Shown here piece by piece: positions 42,525 through 51,231 of a stretch of DNA of 64,000 bases. The notes under the pieces were generated by a model. That model had not been told where the DNA came from. It saw nothing but the letters and a program-made list of their open reading frames with translations, and searched no databases. A program made the position numbers and the translations under genes. Every line of letters starts with the position of its first letter. Position 1 is the stretch's first letter. Source of the stretch: an uncultured bacterium (GTDB lineage: Bacteria > Planctomycetota > UBA1135 > GCA-002686595); the NCBI GenBank assembly GCA_938083085.1, contig CALLKX010000012.1, positions 113,761 through 177,760 of the forward strand. The letters run 5' to 3'.

Positions 42525-43025
42525 ATGATTGACGGAATCGGAATCCAGGACGCGCAGCGGAGCTTCTCCAATGTGACGGCCAGCCAAGAGCTTGACAAGA
42601 ACGCGTTCACGCAGCTTCTGGTCGCGCAACTTCAGAATCAGGACCCCATGTCGCCTCAGTCGAACGAGGAGCTCGCCGCCCAGCTGGCGCAGTTCTCGTC
42701 GCTGGAGCAAATGGAGCTGGTCAACGAGAACCTCGTCGGGATGGCGCGCCTCCAGCAGGGCAATGCCCTGATGGATCAGCTCACTGGCGCCAGCGGCCTC
42801 GTAGGCCAGCGCGTCGGCTATCTCGACCCGGGCTCGGGCGAGATGATGGAGGGCGCGGTGGACTCTGCGCGGGTTCAGAACGGCGAGATCTTCCTCGGGA
42901 TCGACGGGATCGATGTGCCCCTGGCGCGTGTCGCCGAGGTCCTCGGCGAGATCGGGGACGGGGACGAGATCGTCGGGGAAGACGAGGACGAGGGCGAGGG
43001 CGAAGGCTCCGGCGAGTCCTTCTGA
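42525..43025 (+). CDS. flgD: Flagellar hook assembly (hook capping) protein FlgD
   Basis: The 166 aa cap protein directs hook subunit polymerisation. The N-terminal domain is typical: LDKNAFTQLLVAQLQNQDPM, then NEELAAQLAQFSSLEQMELVNENL. The C-terminal part is short, with only a tudor-like stretch (GLVGQRVGYLDPGSGEMM to ARVAEVLGEIG), and it lacks the Ig-like domain of enterobacterial FlgD (about 230 aa). It ends in an acidic Asp/Glu/Gly tail. The gene begins 26 bases after fliK and is followed by flgE after 62 bases. Confidence 0.92.
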   Translation: MIDGIGIQDAQRSFSNVTASQELDKNAFTQLLVAQLQNQDPMSPQSNEELAAQLAQFSSLEQMELVNENLVGMARLQQGNALMDQLTGASGLVGQRVGYLDPGSGEMMEGAVDSARVQNGEIFLGIDGIDVPLARVAEVLGEIGDGDEIVGEDEDEGEGEGSGESF

Positions 43026-43087
43026 CACACGGCGCTCCCGCGCCCCCCCTTTCAATCAACTCCACCACCTGAGCCAACCGTAGTTTT

Positions 43088-45064
43088 ATGCCTTCATCCT
43101 TCTATTCCGCCCTCTCCGGGATGCGATCGCACCAGCAGTGGATCGACGTCATCGGTAACAACCTCGCCAACCAGAACACCCCCGGCTACAAGAAGAGCCG
43201 AGCGGTGTTCGCGGACAACTTCTCACGCAACTTCAGGTTCGCGAGCGGTCCGCGCAGCGGCGTCGGCGGGATCAACGGCATGCAGGTCGGCTACGGCGTG
43301 GGCCTTGCCAGCGTCGATCAGACCTTCACTCAGGGGGCGCTCTCGGACACGGGGCGCGTCTTCGACCTGGCGCTCGAGGGCGGGGGGTTCTTCGCGCTGG
43401 ACAGCGGGGATGGTCGCAGCTTCACGCGGGTCGGTACCTTCGGCCTCGACTCCCAGCAGAACCTCGTGGACCAGGGCTCGGGGATGCGGGTCTTGGACCC
43501 CAGCGGCTCGGCCATCGCGCTCGATGTGGCCTCGCTCTTCCCCCCGCAGGTCACCACTGACGTGACCATGAAGGGCAACCTCTCGGCGGTGGTCGATGGC
43601 CCCCTCGCGGAGCTGCTCTCCGCCAACTCCTCGTTCTCCATGGGGACGCCCGCTGAGGTCGCAAGTGCGGGAACCAGCGGTACCTATAACGTCTCAGCTG
43701 TCGGCGGCGCGCCGGGCGACATCGTCGCGATGGAGCTGATCGCGAACGGCGGAGTACCCCAGCAGGTGATTGTTGCGAGCGATCCTGCGACGGGAGATGT
43801 GACCTCCACCGCGATCGCCGCGGCCATCAACGCGCTGCAGGATGTGACGGCCACCGTGAACGGAGCCGGGCAGATCGCGATCTCAACGAACCGCAAGGGT
43901 GGATCGTTCTCGATCGACCTGAACGCGCCCAACGGCGTGGCGGACCTGACGCAGATGGTGGGCTTCTCCACGACCGTTCAGAGCGGCACGGAGACTCCGA
44001 TCCCGAGCGACCTGAGTACGGCCAACCTGAACGACCTCACGGCCAACCTCGCCGAATACGTGGACGGTGACCAGATTCAGGTCGTCGGTGAGGACACCGA
44101 TGGATCTCCAGTCTCCGGGACCTTCACCTTCGGCGCGGCCAACGACGGCACGACGATGCAGGACCTCGTGAGCTACCTCGACTCGCTTTACACCGACGCT
44201 GCGGTGTCGGTGGACGGCTCGGGGCGCCTTGTCGCGACGGCTCAGTCTGCGGGCGAGGCGAACCTCCTGCTCTCGCTGTCGGACGGGTCGTCGAACACGG
44301 GCGGGACCGACTTCAGCGCCTACGCGATGTCGGTGACGACCAACGGGACGGGCCCGGATACGGTCACGACCTCCACCGAGATCTTCGACGCAGCCGGTGT
44401 GGCTCACTCGGTGACCATGCGCTACGAGCGGCAGGCGGACCTGACCTGGAATCTCTATGCCGACCTCGATCCCAGTGAGGGGGTGGTCGGCAAGGGCAGC
44501 GCCGCCGACCCGATCACAGGGATCACCTTCACCCCGGACGGGGCCCCCACGGGGCTCGGCTCGGTGGACTCCCGGATGCAGCTCCAGTTCACCGGCCAGC
44601 CCCTCCAGGAGGTCTCCGTCGACCTCGGGGCGGACGGCTCGGTCGACGGTCTGACCCAGTTCGGCAGCGCCGGGTCGGCTTATGTCTACGACCAGAACGG
44701 GTTCGGAGACGGTGAGCTCGCCAACATCACGGTCTCGACTACAGGTCAGATCGACGGCTTCTACTCCAACGGTCAGTCGCGCTCCCTGGGAGCTCTGGGG
44801 GTCGTGACCTTCCAGAACGACGAGGGCCTGCGGAGCGCAGGCAACAACATGTTCGAGGAGACCCCCAACTCGGGGGAGGCGCGCTACGGCGCGGGCAACA
44901 TCCGCAAGGCGGGCGCGGTGATCTCCGGCTCGCTGGAGAACTCGAACGTGGACACCGCGGAGCAGTTCGTGCGCCTCATCGAGGCCCAGCGCGGCTATCA
45001 GGCCAACGCCCGGGTGGTCTCCACTCAGGATGAGGTCCTCGCCGAGACGGTGAACCTGGTCTGA
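43088..45064 (+). CDS. flgE: Flagellar hook protein FlgE
   Basis: The main hook subunit (658 aa). The N-terminal rod motif SFYSALSGMRSHQQWIDVIGNNLANQNTPGYKKSR and the C-terminal SLENSNVDTAEQFVRLIEAQRGYQANARVVSTQDEVL (each in part) form the D0 helices that pack in the hook. Between them are large surface-exposed domains (about 100-560) rich in Thr, Ser and Gly, making the protein longer than the ~400 aa of E. coli FlgE but similar to hook proteins of several other phyla. It is the last gene of the fliK-flgD-flgE set and is followed by a strong hairpin. Confidence 0.95.
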   Translation: MPSSFYSALSGMRSHQQWIDVIGNNLANQNTPGYKKSRAVFADNFSRNFRFASGPRSGVGGINGMQVGYGVGLASVDQTFTQGALSDTGRVFDLALEGGGFFALDSGDGRSFTRVGTFGLDSQQNLVDQGSGMRVLDPSGSAIALDVASLFPPQVTTDVTMKGNLSAVVDGPLAELLSANSSFSMGTPAEVASAGTSGTYNVSAVGGAPGDIVAMELIANGGVPQQVIVASDPATGDVTSTAIAAAINALQDVTATVNGAGQIAISTNRKGGSFSIDLNAPNGVADLTQMVGFSTTVQSGTETPIPSDLSTANLNDLTANLAEYVDGDQIQVVGEDTDGSPVSGTFTFGAANDGTTMQDLVSYLDSLYTDAAVSVDGSGRLVATAQSAGEANLLLSLSDGSSNTGGTDFSAYAMSVTTNGTGPDTVTTSTEIFDAAGVAHSVTMRYERQADLTWNLYADLDPSEGVVGKGSAADPITGITFTPDGAPTGLGSVDSRMQLQFTGQPLQEVSVDLGADGSVDGLTQFGSAGSAYVYDQNGFGDGELANITVSTTGQIDGFYSNGQSRSLGALGVVTFQNDEGLRSAGNNMFEETPNSGEARYGAGNIRKAGAVISGSLENSNVDTAEQFVRLIEAQRGYQANARVVSTQDEVLAETVNLV

Positions 45065-45105
45065 TCGAGGCCGGGGCGCCCCAGGGGGCCCTGACATGAG
45101 GAATA

Positions 45106-45144
45106 AGGCGGGGGCCGGAGCGCATCGCGCCCCGGCCCCCGCCT
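45106..45144 (+). terminator. Terminator-like hairpin after flgE
   Basis: Perfect 13-base arms AGGCGGGGGCCGG and CCGGCCCCCGCCT around a 13-base loop, 41 bases beyond the flgE stop. There is no T tract. It would end the fliK-flgD-flgE message before the methyltransferase gene. Confidence 0.6.
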
Positions 45145-45197
45145 CCTGATCACCGCGACGCTGCGCCCTGACCCGCCCCGCTCGCTAGAGTCTCTCC

Positions 45198-45914
45198 GTG
45201 AACCTCGAAGCACGACTCCCTGACCTGGCCGGCGGCTGGGCCCGCCAGTCCCATGAGGTCTCGACGGGCCTGACGGTGGAGCTGTTCGTCCCCGCAGCGC
45301 CCGACGCGCTCCTGGACGACGATGCGGTGGTCGCCAGGAACGAGTTCAACGACTCCATGCCGTACTGGGCCTGGCTGTGGGACTCGGCGCCTGCCATGGC
45401 GCGTCGAATTGCAGCCTCGCCGCCCGCCAGCGGCGCGCGCATCCTGGAGCTTGGAGCAGGGCTCGGGCTGGTCGGGATCGCCGCCGCCCTCGCCGCAGAG
45501 GGACCAGCGGAGCTGACGCTCTCCGACCATGACCCCCTCTCGCTGGCGGTCCTGCCCATCAACGCTGCCCTCAACGGGCTCGAGGAGGCGAAGGCCTGGA
45601 ACCTCGACTGGCGGGAGCTCGAGCGGTCCGAGTCAGGGGTCTTCGATCTCCTGGTGGGCTGCGATGTTGCTTATGAAGCGAGGCTGCAGGAGCCCCTGCT
45701 GGACGTCGTCGAGCGCTACATGGCGCCAGGGGGGGCAGCGCTCTTCGCTGATCCGGGCCGGACGCGGCTCCCGGGCTTCCTGAGGCGGGCCCGAGCGCGC
45801 GGGTTGGCCGTGGAGACCGAGGATGCGGAGGGGCGGCCAGCCGACCCCGAGGCGGGCGCCTTCCGCCTCGTGCGGATCGTTCGGGACCCGGAACTTCTTT
45901 CCGGCGCTCGCTGA
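45198..45914 (+). CDS. Class I SAM-dependent methyltransferase (METTL/Methyltransf_16-like)
   Basis: The 238 aa soluble protein starts with GTG. The SAM-binding motif I is ARILELGAGLGLVGIAAALA, and the acidic motif II follows in ELTLSDHDPL. The upstream segment FNDSMPYWAWLWDSAPAMARRI and the post-motif FDLLVGCDVAYEARLQEPLLDVVERYMAPGG (in part) are like lysine or protein N-methyltransferases of the METTL/Nnt1 type. It sits between flgE and flgF, in a flagellar cluster but outside both sigma-54 transcripts. A flagellar substrate is possible but unproven; a general protein methyltransferase is as likely. Confidence 0.8.
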   Translation: MNLEARLPDLAGGWARQSHEVSTGLTVELFVPAAPDALLDDDAVVARNEFNDSMPYWAWLWDSAPAMARRIAASPPASGARILELGAGLGLVGIAAALAAEGPAELTLSDHDPLSLAVLPINAALNGLEEAKAWNLDWRELERSESGVFDLLVGCDVAYEARLQEPLLDVVERYMAPGGAALFADPGRTRLPGFLRRARARGLAVETEDAEGRPADPEAGAFRLVRIVRDPELLSGAR

Positions 45915-45978
45915 CCCACGGCGGGAAGTTCTTTCCGGATTGGCGCGCCTGAACGGCGCTCAGGGGTGCTGAGCGAGG

Positions 45979-45995
45979 TTGGCATCCCGCTTGCG
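45979..45995 (+). promoter_or_regulatory. Sigma-54 (-24/-12) promoter of the flgF operon
   Basis: TTGGCAT, five bases, TTGCG keeps the GG (45981-45982) and GC (45993-45994) separated by ten bases. The transcript start falls near 46005-46006, immediately before the flgF ATG at 46007, so flgF would be leaderless. Confidence 0.75.
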
Positions 45996-46006
45996 TAGGA
46001 ACCGGC

Positions 46007-46702
46007 ATGAACGTCGGGCTCTATCGAACGGTTGCCGCCATGAGCGCGAACCAGCAGCGCGTCGAGATCATCAGCTCGAACATCGCCAACGCGGACGCGA
46101 CGGGTTTCAAGCGGATGCTCCACGTCGCCCACGGCGTCGAGAACTGGGCGGACGATGCGGGCCACACGCAGGTTGCTGCGGCCTCGCGCCTCGACATGAG
46201 CCAAGGCGTGCTGCAGAGCACCGGCAACACGCTTGACCTCGCTCTGGAAGGCCCGGGCTTCTTCGTCCTTGAGGGCACAAGCAGCGAGATCTTGACGCGC
46301 AACGGCGAGTTCTCCCTGACCGAGAGGGGCGTCCTTGTGAACCCCAGCGGCTTCCCCGTCCAGTGGGCCGGAGGGCGCGGGATCATCGACCCCCTCAAGG
46401 GCGCCGTCCGCATCAGCGGGGACGGGGTGGTCGACCAGGACGGGCTCCCGGTTGGCCGGCTCCGCATTGTGAACGTCGACGGGCCCCGCTCCATCGAGCC
46501 CGACGAGTTTGGCGGGTTCAGTCTCCGTGATGGAGCGGAGTACGTCGAGGCCAACGCCACCGTGAGCCAGGGATTCCTGGAGCGCGCGAACCTCGAGACC
46601 ATCGATGAGCTCGTCGAGCTCATCGCTGCCCAGCGGTCCTTCGAGTCCGCATCTCAGGCATTCAAGACCATCGACCAGAGCTTCAGCCGCCTCTATCGCT
46701 GA
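46007..46702 (+). CDS. flgF: Flagellar basal-body rod protein FlgF
   Basis: Proximal rod component, 231 aa. The N-terminal motif MNVGLYRTVAAMSANQQRVE and IISSNIANADATGFKR define the flagellar rod/hook family, and the C-terminal QGFLERANLETIDELVELIAAQRSFE region the D0 coiled-coil. The ATG is fixed by the conserved LY..AA.M pattern. It is the first gene of a long operon (flgF-G-A-H-I-J-N-K-L and two more) driven by the sigma-54 promoter ending 12 bases upstream. Confidence 0.9.
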   Translation: MNVGLYRTVAAMSANQQRVEIISSNIANADATGFKRMLHVAHGVENWADDAGHTQVAAASRLDMSQGVLQSTGNTLDLALEGPGFFVLEGTSSEILTRNGEFSLTERGVLVNPSGFPVQWAGGRGIIDPLKGAVRISGDGVVDQDGLPVGRLRIVNVDGPRSIEPDEFGGFSLRDGAEYVEANATVSQGFLERANLETIDELVELIAAQRSFESASQAFKTIDQSFSRLYR

Positions 46703-46733
46703 GGCCGGGCAGGACCCTAGAGACCCAAGCACC

Positions 46734-47519
46734 ATGATTCGTTCACTCTACACCGCGGCCTCCGGCATGAAGGCCCAGCAGTTCCAGGTGGACACGATCG
46801 CGAACAATATCGCGAACGTGAACACGAGTGGCTTCAAGAAGAGCCGTCTCTCCTTTCGCTCGCTGCTCTACCAGACCTATCGCGAACCCGGTCTGCCCCT
46901 GGCGAACAACCAGAACGACGTGACCGGCCTCCAGATTGGCTCGGGTACGGAGGTGTCTGGCTCCCGCAAGGAGATGCAGCAGGGCGTCCTCGAACTCACC
47001 GGTAACTCCCTCGACCTCGGTGTCGAGGGAGCCGGCTTCTTCGAGATCGAGCTCCCGAACGGCGAGCAACGCTACACCCGGAACGGCACGTTCCGTCAGG
47101 ACGCCAACGGGCGCCTCGTGACGGCCGAGGGTTACCTCCTGAGCGACCAGGTTCAGATCCCCCCGGACAGCCAGGGCGTCTCGATCTCGGCCGATGGCGA
47201 GGTGTACTCCCTCGGTGAGGGCAACGTCCAGAACCAGATCGGCACGATCCGCCTGCACGTGTTCCCGAACCCGACAGGCCTCCGGGCCATGGGCGGCAAC
47301 TACTTCGCTGGCACACCGTCGTCCGGTGAACCCGCCGCGACTCAGCCGACCACGGCCGGCGCCGGGATGGTCAAGCAGGGCTACCTCGAGCGCTCCAACG
47401 TCGAGACCGTCGACGAGCTCGTATCGCTGATCGTCGCCCAGCGCAACTACGAGGTGAACAGCCGGGCCATCCGCGTCTCGGACGAGATGCTCCAGCAGGT
47501 CAACCAGCTCATCCGCTGA
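46734..47519 (+). CDS. flgG: Flagellar distal rod protein FlgG
   Basis: The 261 aa length is the family norm. N-terminal MIRSLYTAASGMKAQQFQVD and TIANNIANVNTSGFKKSR, central LDLGVEGAGFFEIELPNGEQ and C-terminal QGYLERSNVETVDELVSLIVAQRNYEVNSR (in part) are diagnostic. It forms the distal rod that passes through the L and P rings encoded just downstream. The start is the ATG at 46734, 31 bases after flgF; the longer upstream frame is shadow sequence. Confidence 0.96.
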   Translation: MIRSLYTAASGMKAQQFQVDTIANNIANVNTSGFKKSRLSFRSLLYQTYREPGLPLANNQNDVTGLQIGSGTEVSGSRKEMQQGVLELTGNSLDLGVEGAGFFEIELPNGEQRYTRNGTFRQDANGRLVTAEGYLLSDQVQIPPDSQGVSISADGEVYSLGEGNVQNQIGTIRLHVFPNPTGLRAMGGNYFAGTPSSGEPAATQPTTAGAGMVKQGYLERSNVETVDELVSLIVAQRNYEVNSRAIRVSDEMLQQVNQLIR

Positions 47520-47525
47520 TCCAAC

Positions 47526-48458
47526 ATGATTACCACGACACTACTTCTACTCTGTGCGGGAGGCGTCTCCATCGTCCTCCCGTCCGCGGCCACCTCATCC
47601 GGCATGGAGATCTCGGTCGACGAGATCGCCCAGGTCGAGGGCGAGGACGCCGACGAGGTCGAGCGGGTCCGAGCCGCGTCGCTCGGGTACGCCCCGGCGC
47701 CCGGTTACCACCGGTACCTGCGGGCGGACCTCCTCAAGGCCTCTCTGCGTCAGTCGCTGCCGGACATTGAGATCACGGTCAAGGGTGCGCCTCGATGCCT
47801 CGTGACCTCCGCCACAACGACCGTCCCCGGGGTGCGACTCACGGCCGAGGCGAGCCAGGCTCTCCGGGCGGCGCTGACTGGGATGGACGCCGAGGCCAGG
47901 CCCCTGATGGACCTCCCCGACCTCGTCTTGCCCGCGTCGGACGCTGAGCCGCAGCTGCGGACCTCCTTCCGCGTCGATCGGGTCTTCCCCGGGAAGATCC
48001 AGGTCCCCGTCGAGGTCTGGATCGGTGAGCGGATCTACCGCACGGTCCAGGTCCGCTTCGAGGTCACGGTCTGGAAGCGCCAGGCGGTCCTCAAGCAGGC
48101 GATCCCCGCGGGCACCGAGCTCTCACCTGGCATGTTCAAGGTCGTCCGAACCAAGGTGAAGTCCGGGTCGGGGCTCCAAGCTCTTGAGCTGCACGAGATC
48201 CCTGGCTCCGTCGCCAACCGAGCCATGGCCGCCGGCGCGTCGCTGGGTGAGCGAGACGTCAAGCGCATGACGCTGGTCCGGCGCGGGGACCTTGTCCAGG
48301 TGGCCGTGAAGAACCGCGGCGTCACGGTCAAGGACGTGGGCCAAGCCCAGTCCAACGGTCGCATGGGCGAGAGGGTCCGCGTCCAACTCCGCTCGTCCGG
48401 CGTCGAGCTCCTGGCGGTCGTCCGCGGCCCCAAGCTCCTCGAGGTGAAGATCAAATGA
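47526..48458 (+). CDS. flgA: Flagellar P-ring assembly chaperone FlgA
   Basis: The periplasmic chaperone helps FlgI assemble the P ring. The 310 aa protein has a signal peptide (MITTTLLLLCAGGVSIVLPS). The C-terminal SAF/ChapFlgA domain is visible: VLKQAIPAGTELSPGMFKVV, then VANRAMAAGASLGERDVKRM, and LVRRGDLVQVAVKNRGVTVK. The N-terminal ~130 residues are less conserved. Its last four bases overlap flgH (ATGA), and it lies six bases after flgG. Confidence 0.92.
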   Translation: MITTTLLLLCAGGVSIVLPSAATSSGMEISVDEIAQVEGEDADEVERVRAASLGYAPAPGYHRYLRADLLKASLRQSLPDIEITVKGAPRCLVTSATTTVPGVRLTAEASQALRAALTGMDAEARPLMDLPDLVLPASDAEPQLRTSFRVDRVFPGKIQVPVEVWIGERIYRTVQVRFEVTVWKRQAVLKQAIPAGTELSPGMFKVVRTKVKSGSGLQALELHEIPGSVANRAMAAGASLGERDVKRMTLVRRGDLVQVAVKNRGVTVKDVGQAQSNGRMGERVRVQLRSSGVELLAVVRGPKLLEVKIK

Positions 48459-49078
48459 GCCTCCTCCGAATCACACATGTCGCTCTCACCCTCGTCCTCC
48501 TGATGGGCGTGGCAGATGCCCAGCGGCGGGGTTCGATCTACGACCCCACCCGCGGCCCGGTCTCCCCGATCTCCGACAAGACCGCCAACCGCGTGGGCGA
48601 CCTGCTCACGGTGGTGATCCGGGAGAACCAGGACCTCAAGAACGAGGAGAAGACCGACCTCGCGAAGAACAGCACGCTGAACTACCAGCTGGTGGACTTC
48701 AACGTGGCGCCTGACGCCTTCAATCCGCTGCCGACCATGCGGACGACCAAGTCCGACACCTTCGGCGGCACCGCGAACTACGAGAAGAGTGGCGCCTTCG
48801 AGGCTCGTCTGACCGCGATGGTCGTGGACCGGCTTCCCAACGGGAACCTTGTCGTGGAGGGCCGACGCGAGATTCGCATCGACGAGGAGCGCAAGGTCCT
48901 CGAGTTCCGCGGCGTCGTGCGCCGCTACGACGTCCGTCGCGACAACACCGTCCAGTCCGAGCTCGTCGCGGACGCCTACGTCTCCTACTCGGGGAGCGGA
49001 CCGCTCACCCGAACGAATGAACGCCGCGGCCTCGCCAAGTGGCTCCACAGCGCCGTCGACTGGGTCTGGCCCTTCTGA
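48455..49078 (+). CDS. flgH: Flagellar L-ring protein FlgH, not a lipoprotein
   Basis: The 207 aa outer-membrane L-ring subunit is identified by GDLLTVVIRENQDLKNEEKT, then GRREIRIDEERKVLEFRGVV and AYVSYSGSGPL. The signal peptide (residues ~1-22, ALTLVLLMGVADA) ends in a signal-peptidase-I-like AxA site. The protein has no cysteine at all, whereas enterobacterial FlgH is a lipoprotein attached through a conserved lipobox Cys. How this ring is held in the outer membrane is therefore open. Overlaps flgA by four bases. Confidence 0.94.
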   Translation: MSLLRITHVALTLVLLMGVADAQRRGSIYDPTRGPVSPISDKTANRVGDLLTVVIRENQDLKNEEKTDLAKNSTLNYQLVDFNVAPDAFNPLPTMRTTKSDTFGGTANYEKSGAFEARLTAMVVDRLPNGNLVVEGRREIRIDEERKVLEFRGVVRRYDVRRDNTVQSELVADAYVSYSGSGPLTRTNERRGLAKWLHSAVDWVWPF

Positions 49079-49084
49079 TCTGCC

Positions 49085-50383
49085 ATGCGATTCTTCAACA
49101 TCATCTTCGCCCTGACCCTCACCGCCTCCGCGGGCGCTCAGGGCACCGTCCCGGCTACCGCCCCTGTTGACAGCTCGACCGCAGCTGGCGGCCAGGAGGG
49201 GAACCTCGCCACCGTGTTGCCCTTGGGCGGCGGTATCGAGGCCCCCACCCAACCCCAGGGCGTCTCGACCGCGAACTACTCGCGGACCGCACGGGTCCGG
49301 CCCATTTCGCGGACGGGCGGCAACTACGAGGCCAAGATCGCGTCGCCGCTCTCGAGCCTCTTTCGGGTCCGCGGTGTCCAGGAGAACGAAGTCAACGGCA
49401 TCGGCATCGTCATGGGGCTCGACGCGACCGGAGACAGCGGGCTTCTTGCCCCGCAGCTCCTGGCGAACAGCCTGTTGGCCTCCAACATCAACATTGACCC
49501 CAAGCTCCTCGCGACCTCGAGCATCGCGACGGTGCACGTGAAGGGTGTCATCCCGCACGGCGCGAAGCCGGGTACGCGAATGGACGTGATCGTCTCGACG
49601 CTTGGTGACGCAGAGAGCCTCTACGGCGGCAACCTGCTGATCACGGAGCTGATGGACATCGAGGGCAACAACGTCTATGCCACAGCGTCGGGATCGCTCA
49701 CAGTGGGCGGCTTCTTCGCCGCAGGGAGCGCGGCTTCGACCACCAAGAACCACGTCACGGTGGGCACCCTCGCCAACGCTGGTCGGGTGCAGATGGGGAT
49801 CGACGCCAGCGTCGTCAACGAGCACGGGTACATCTACCTCGACGCCAAGAACGGGCAGGGTTCGTTCGGGAACACCGTCCGCGCGACGGACGCGATCAAC
49901 CGTCTCTACCCGGAGACGGCACAGGTCTTGCCTGACGGGAAGTCCGTGCGATTCAAGGTCATGGATGGTGTCCCCGGTGAGAGCGTCGTCGCCTACCTCG
50001 ACAGCGCCATGCAGCTGGAGGTCGAGACGGACAACCTGGCCCGCGTCGTCATCAGCGAGCGCACAGGAGTGATCGTGATGGGCGGCAACGTCCGGCTCCG
50101 GCCTGGCGTGATTCAGCACGGCTCGATCATCGTGACCATCGCTGAGACCCCCGAGGTCAGCCAGCCGGCCGGCTTCTCGAACGGGGTGACCACCGAGGTC
50201 CCGCGCACCAATCTCAACGTCGTCGAGGGGGACGCGCCACTTGTCCTCATGGGCGGCGCCACCAGCCTCGAGGAGGTCGTGGAGGTGCTGAACGTCCTCG
50301 GGGCGACCCCGAGGGACATGATCGCCATCATGGAGTCGCTCGTCTCTGGCGGGCTGCTCGTCGCTGACCTCAAGAGGATGTGA
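49085..50383 (+). CDS. flgI: Flagellar P-ring protein FlgI
   Basis: The 432 aa periplasmic P-ring subunit has a signal peptide (RFFNIIFALTLTASAGA) and the conserved core from about residue 90: RVRGVQENEVNGIGIVMGLD, then ASNINIDPKLLATSSIATVH, GTRMDVIVSTLGDAESLYGG, and the C-terminal GATSLEEVVEVLNVLGATPRDM. The ~60 residue Ala/Gly/Pro/Thr-rich insert between signal and core is longer than in E. coli FlgI (~365 aa). The stop codon overlaps the next start by one base (TGATG). Confidence 0.96.
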   Translation: MRFFNIIFALTLTASAGAQGTVPATAPVDSSTAAGGQEGNLATVLPLGGGIEAPTQPQGVSTANYSRTARVRPISRTGGNYEAKIASPLSSLFRVRGVQENEVNGIGIVMGLDATGDSGLLAPQLLANSLLASNINIDPKLLATSSIATVHVKGVIPHGAKPGTRMDVIVSTLGDAESLYGGNLLITELMDIEGNNVYATASGSLTVGGFFAAGSAASTTKNHVTVGTLANAGRVQMGIDASVVNEHGYIYLDAKNGQGSFGNTVRATDAINRLYPETAQVLPDGKSVRFKVMDGVPGESVVAYLDSAMQLEVETDNLARVVISERTGVIVMGGNVRLRPGVIQHGSIIVTIAETPEVSQPAGFSNGVTTEVPRTNLNVVEGDAPLVLMGGATSLEEVVEVLNVLGATPRDMIAIMESLVSGGLLVADLKRM

Positions 50384-50751
50384 TGGAGCTTCACGCCGAG
50401 AACACAGGCGCCCTGACGGCGCGGAACGGCCTCATGGCAGGCCGGATCTCCCGGGTCGATAGGGGCGCGGACGCGCCCGACGTGGCTGCCAAGGAGATGG
50501 AGTCGCTCTTCGCGACGCTCCTGGTCACGGAGATGCGGAAGGGACTCGGCGAAGGGTTCTTCGGGACCGGCAAGGGGGCCGACACCTTCAACGGCTGGTT
50601 CGACGAGCAGCTCGGAGCTTCGATCGCGGATCAGGGCAACCTCGGCATCGGGGCTCAGGTGAAGGAGGGCATCATCCGTCAACAGGCCGCCGCCGCCGAG
50701 CAGGCGGCGCGGATGTCCGGTCAGCAGCCTGAGGGCGAGGTGGGGCAGTGA
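50383..50751 (+). CDS. flgJ: FlgJ-type rod-binding protein
   Basis: The 122 aa protein contains only the N-terminal rod-binding (Rod-binding, PF10135-type) domain: AKEMESLFATLLVTEMRKGLGEGFFGTGKGADTFNGWFDEQ (in part) is the family signature. The C-terminal muramidase of enterobacterial FlgJ is missing, so another lytic enzyme must open the peptidoglycan for the rod. The start is the ATG overlapping the flgI stop. The GTG at 50380 is the alternative. Its 3' end overlaps flgN. Confidence 0.9.
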   Translation: MELHAENTGALTARNGLMAGRISRVDRGADAPDVAAKEMESLFATLLVTEMRKGLGEGFFGTGKGADTFNGWFDEQLGASIADQGNLGIGAQVKEGIIRQQAAAAEQAARMSGQQPEGEVGQ

Positions 50752-51230
50752 GCGTCACGAGTCAATCGAACCTGGTGAACCGCCTGGTCGTGGCGATCCG
50801 TGAGGAGGTGGCCTCCCATCGCCGGATCCTCGAGCTGCTCACCGCTCAGGAGAACTCAATCCGCCAGCCCGCCAGCTCGGCGTTCAAGGCTGCGACGGAG
50901 GAGCTGGAGGTCCAGCTGAAGCGCAGCTCACAGCGCACTGCTCGGAGAGAGCGTGCCGTTGTCGCTCTGGCCGGCGAGTTCGGCGTCGCGCCCGCGGCAG
51001 CCACAGTGGGGAGCATGGTGGAGCGGCTCGGCGCGGAGGGGGAACTCCTCGCCGCCGAGCGCGCCCAGCTGATCGAGGTGAGCACCGAAGTCGGCCGCCG
51101 TAACCGTCGCATGGCGACGTTGGTGCGGCTCCACCGACAGGTCACGCGCGAGCTGATTCAGGTCGTCCTCGGTCCCGAGGACGGCGGAGACGTACACGCA
51201 GGCGGGAGCCTGATTGACGCAGAGGTCTGA
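50748..51230 (+). CDS. flgN: FlgN-like flagellar export chaperone
   Basis: The 160 aa alpha-helical protein (LVNRLVVAIREEVASHRRILELLTAQENSI; QVTRELIQVVL) has the length, coiled-coil character and gene position of FlgN, the cytoplasmic chaperone that holds the hook-associated proteins FlgK and FlgL before secretion. Both substrates are encoded immediately downstream. Sequence conservation in this family is low, so context carries much of the assignment. It overlaps flgJ by four bases (start GTG or ATG at 50748). Confidence 0.8.
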   Translation: MSVTSQSNLVNRLVVAIREEVASHRRILELLTAQENSIRQPASSAFKAATEELEVQLKRSSQRTARRERAVVALAGEFGVAPAAATVGSMVERLGAEGELLAAERAQLIEVSTEVGRRNRRMATLVRLHRQVTRELIQVVLGPEDGGDVHAGGSLIDAEV

Positions 51231-51231
51231 T

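Noticed and set aside
48035..50119. 694-codon antisense frame over flgA-flgH-flgI
   Set aside because: It runs through three overlapping flagellar genes with clear motifs and shows no domain of its own.
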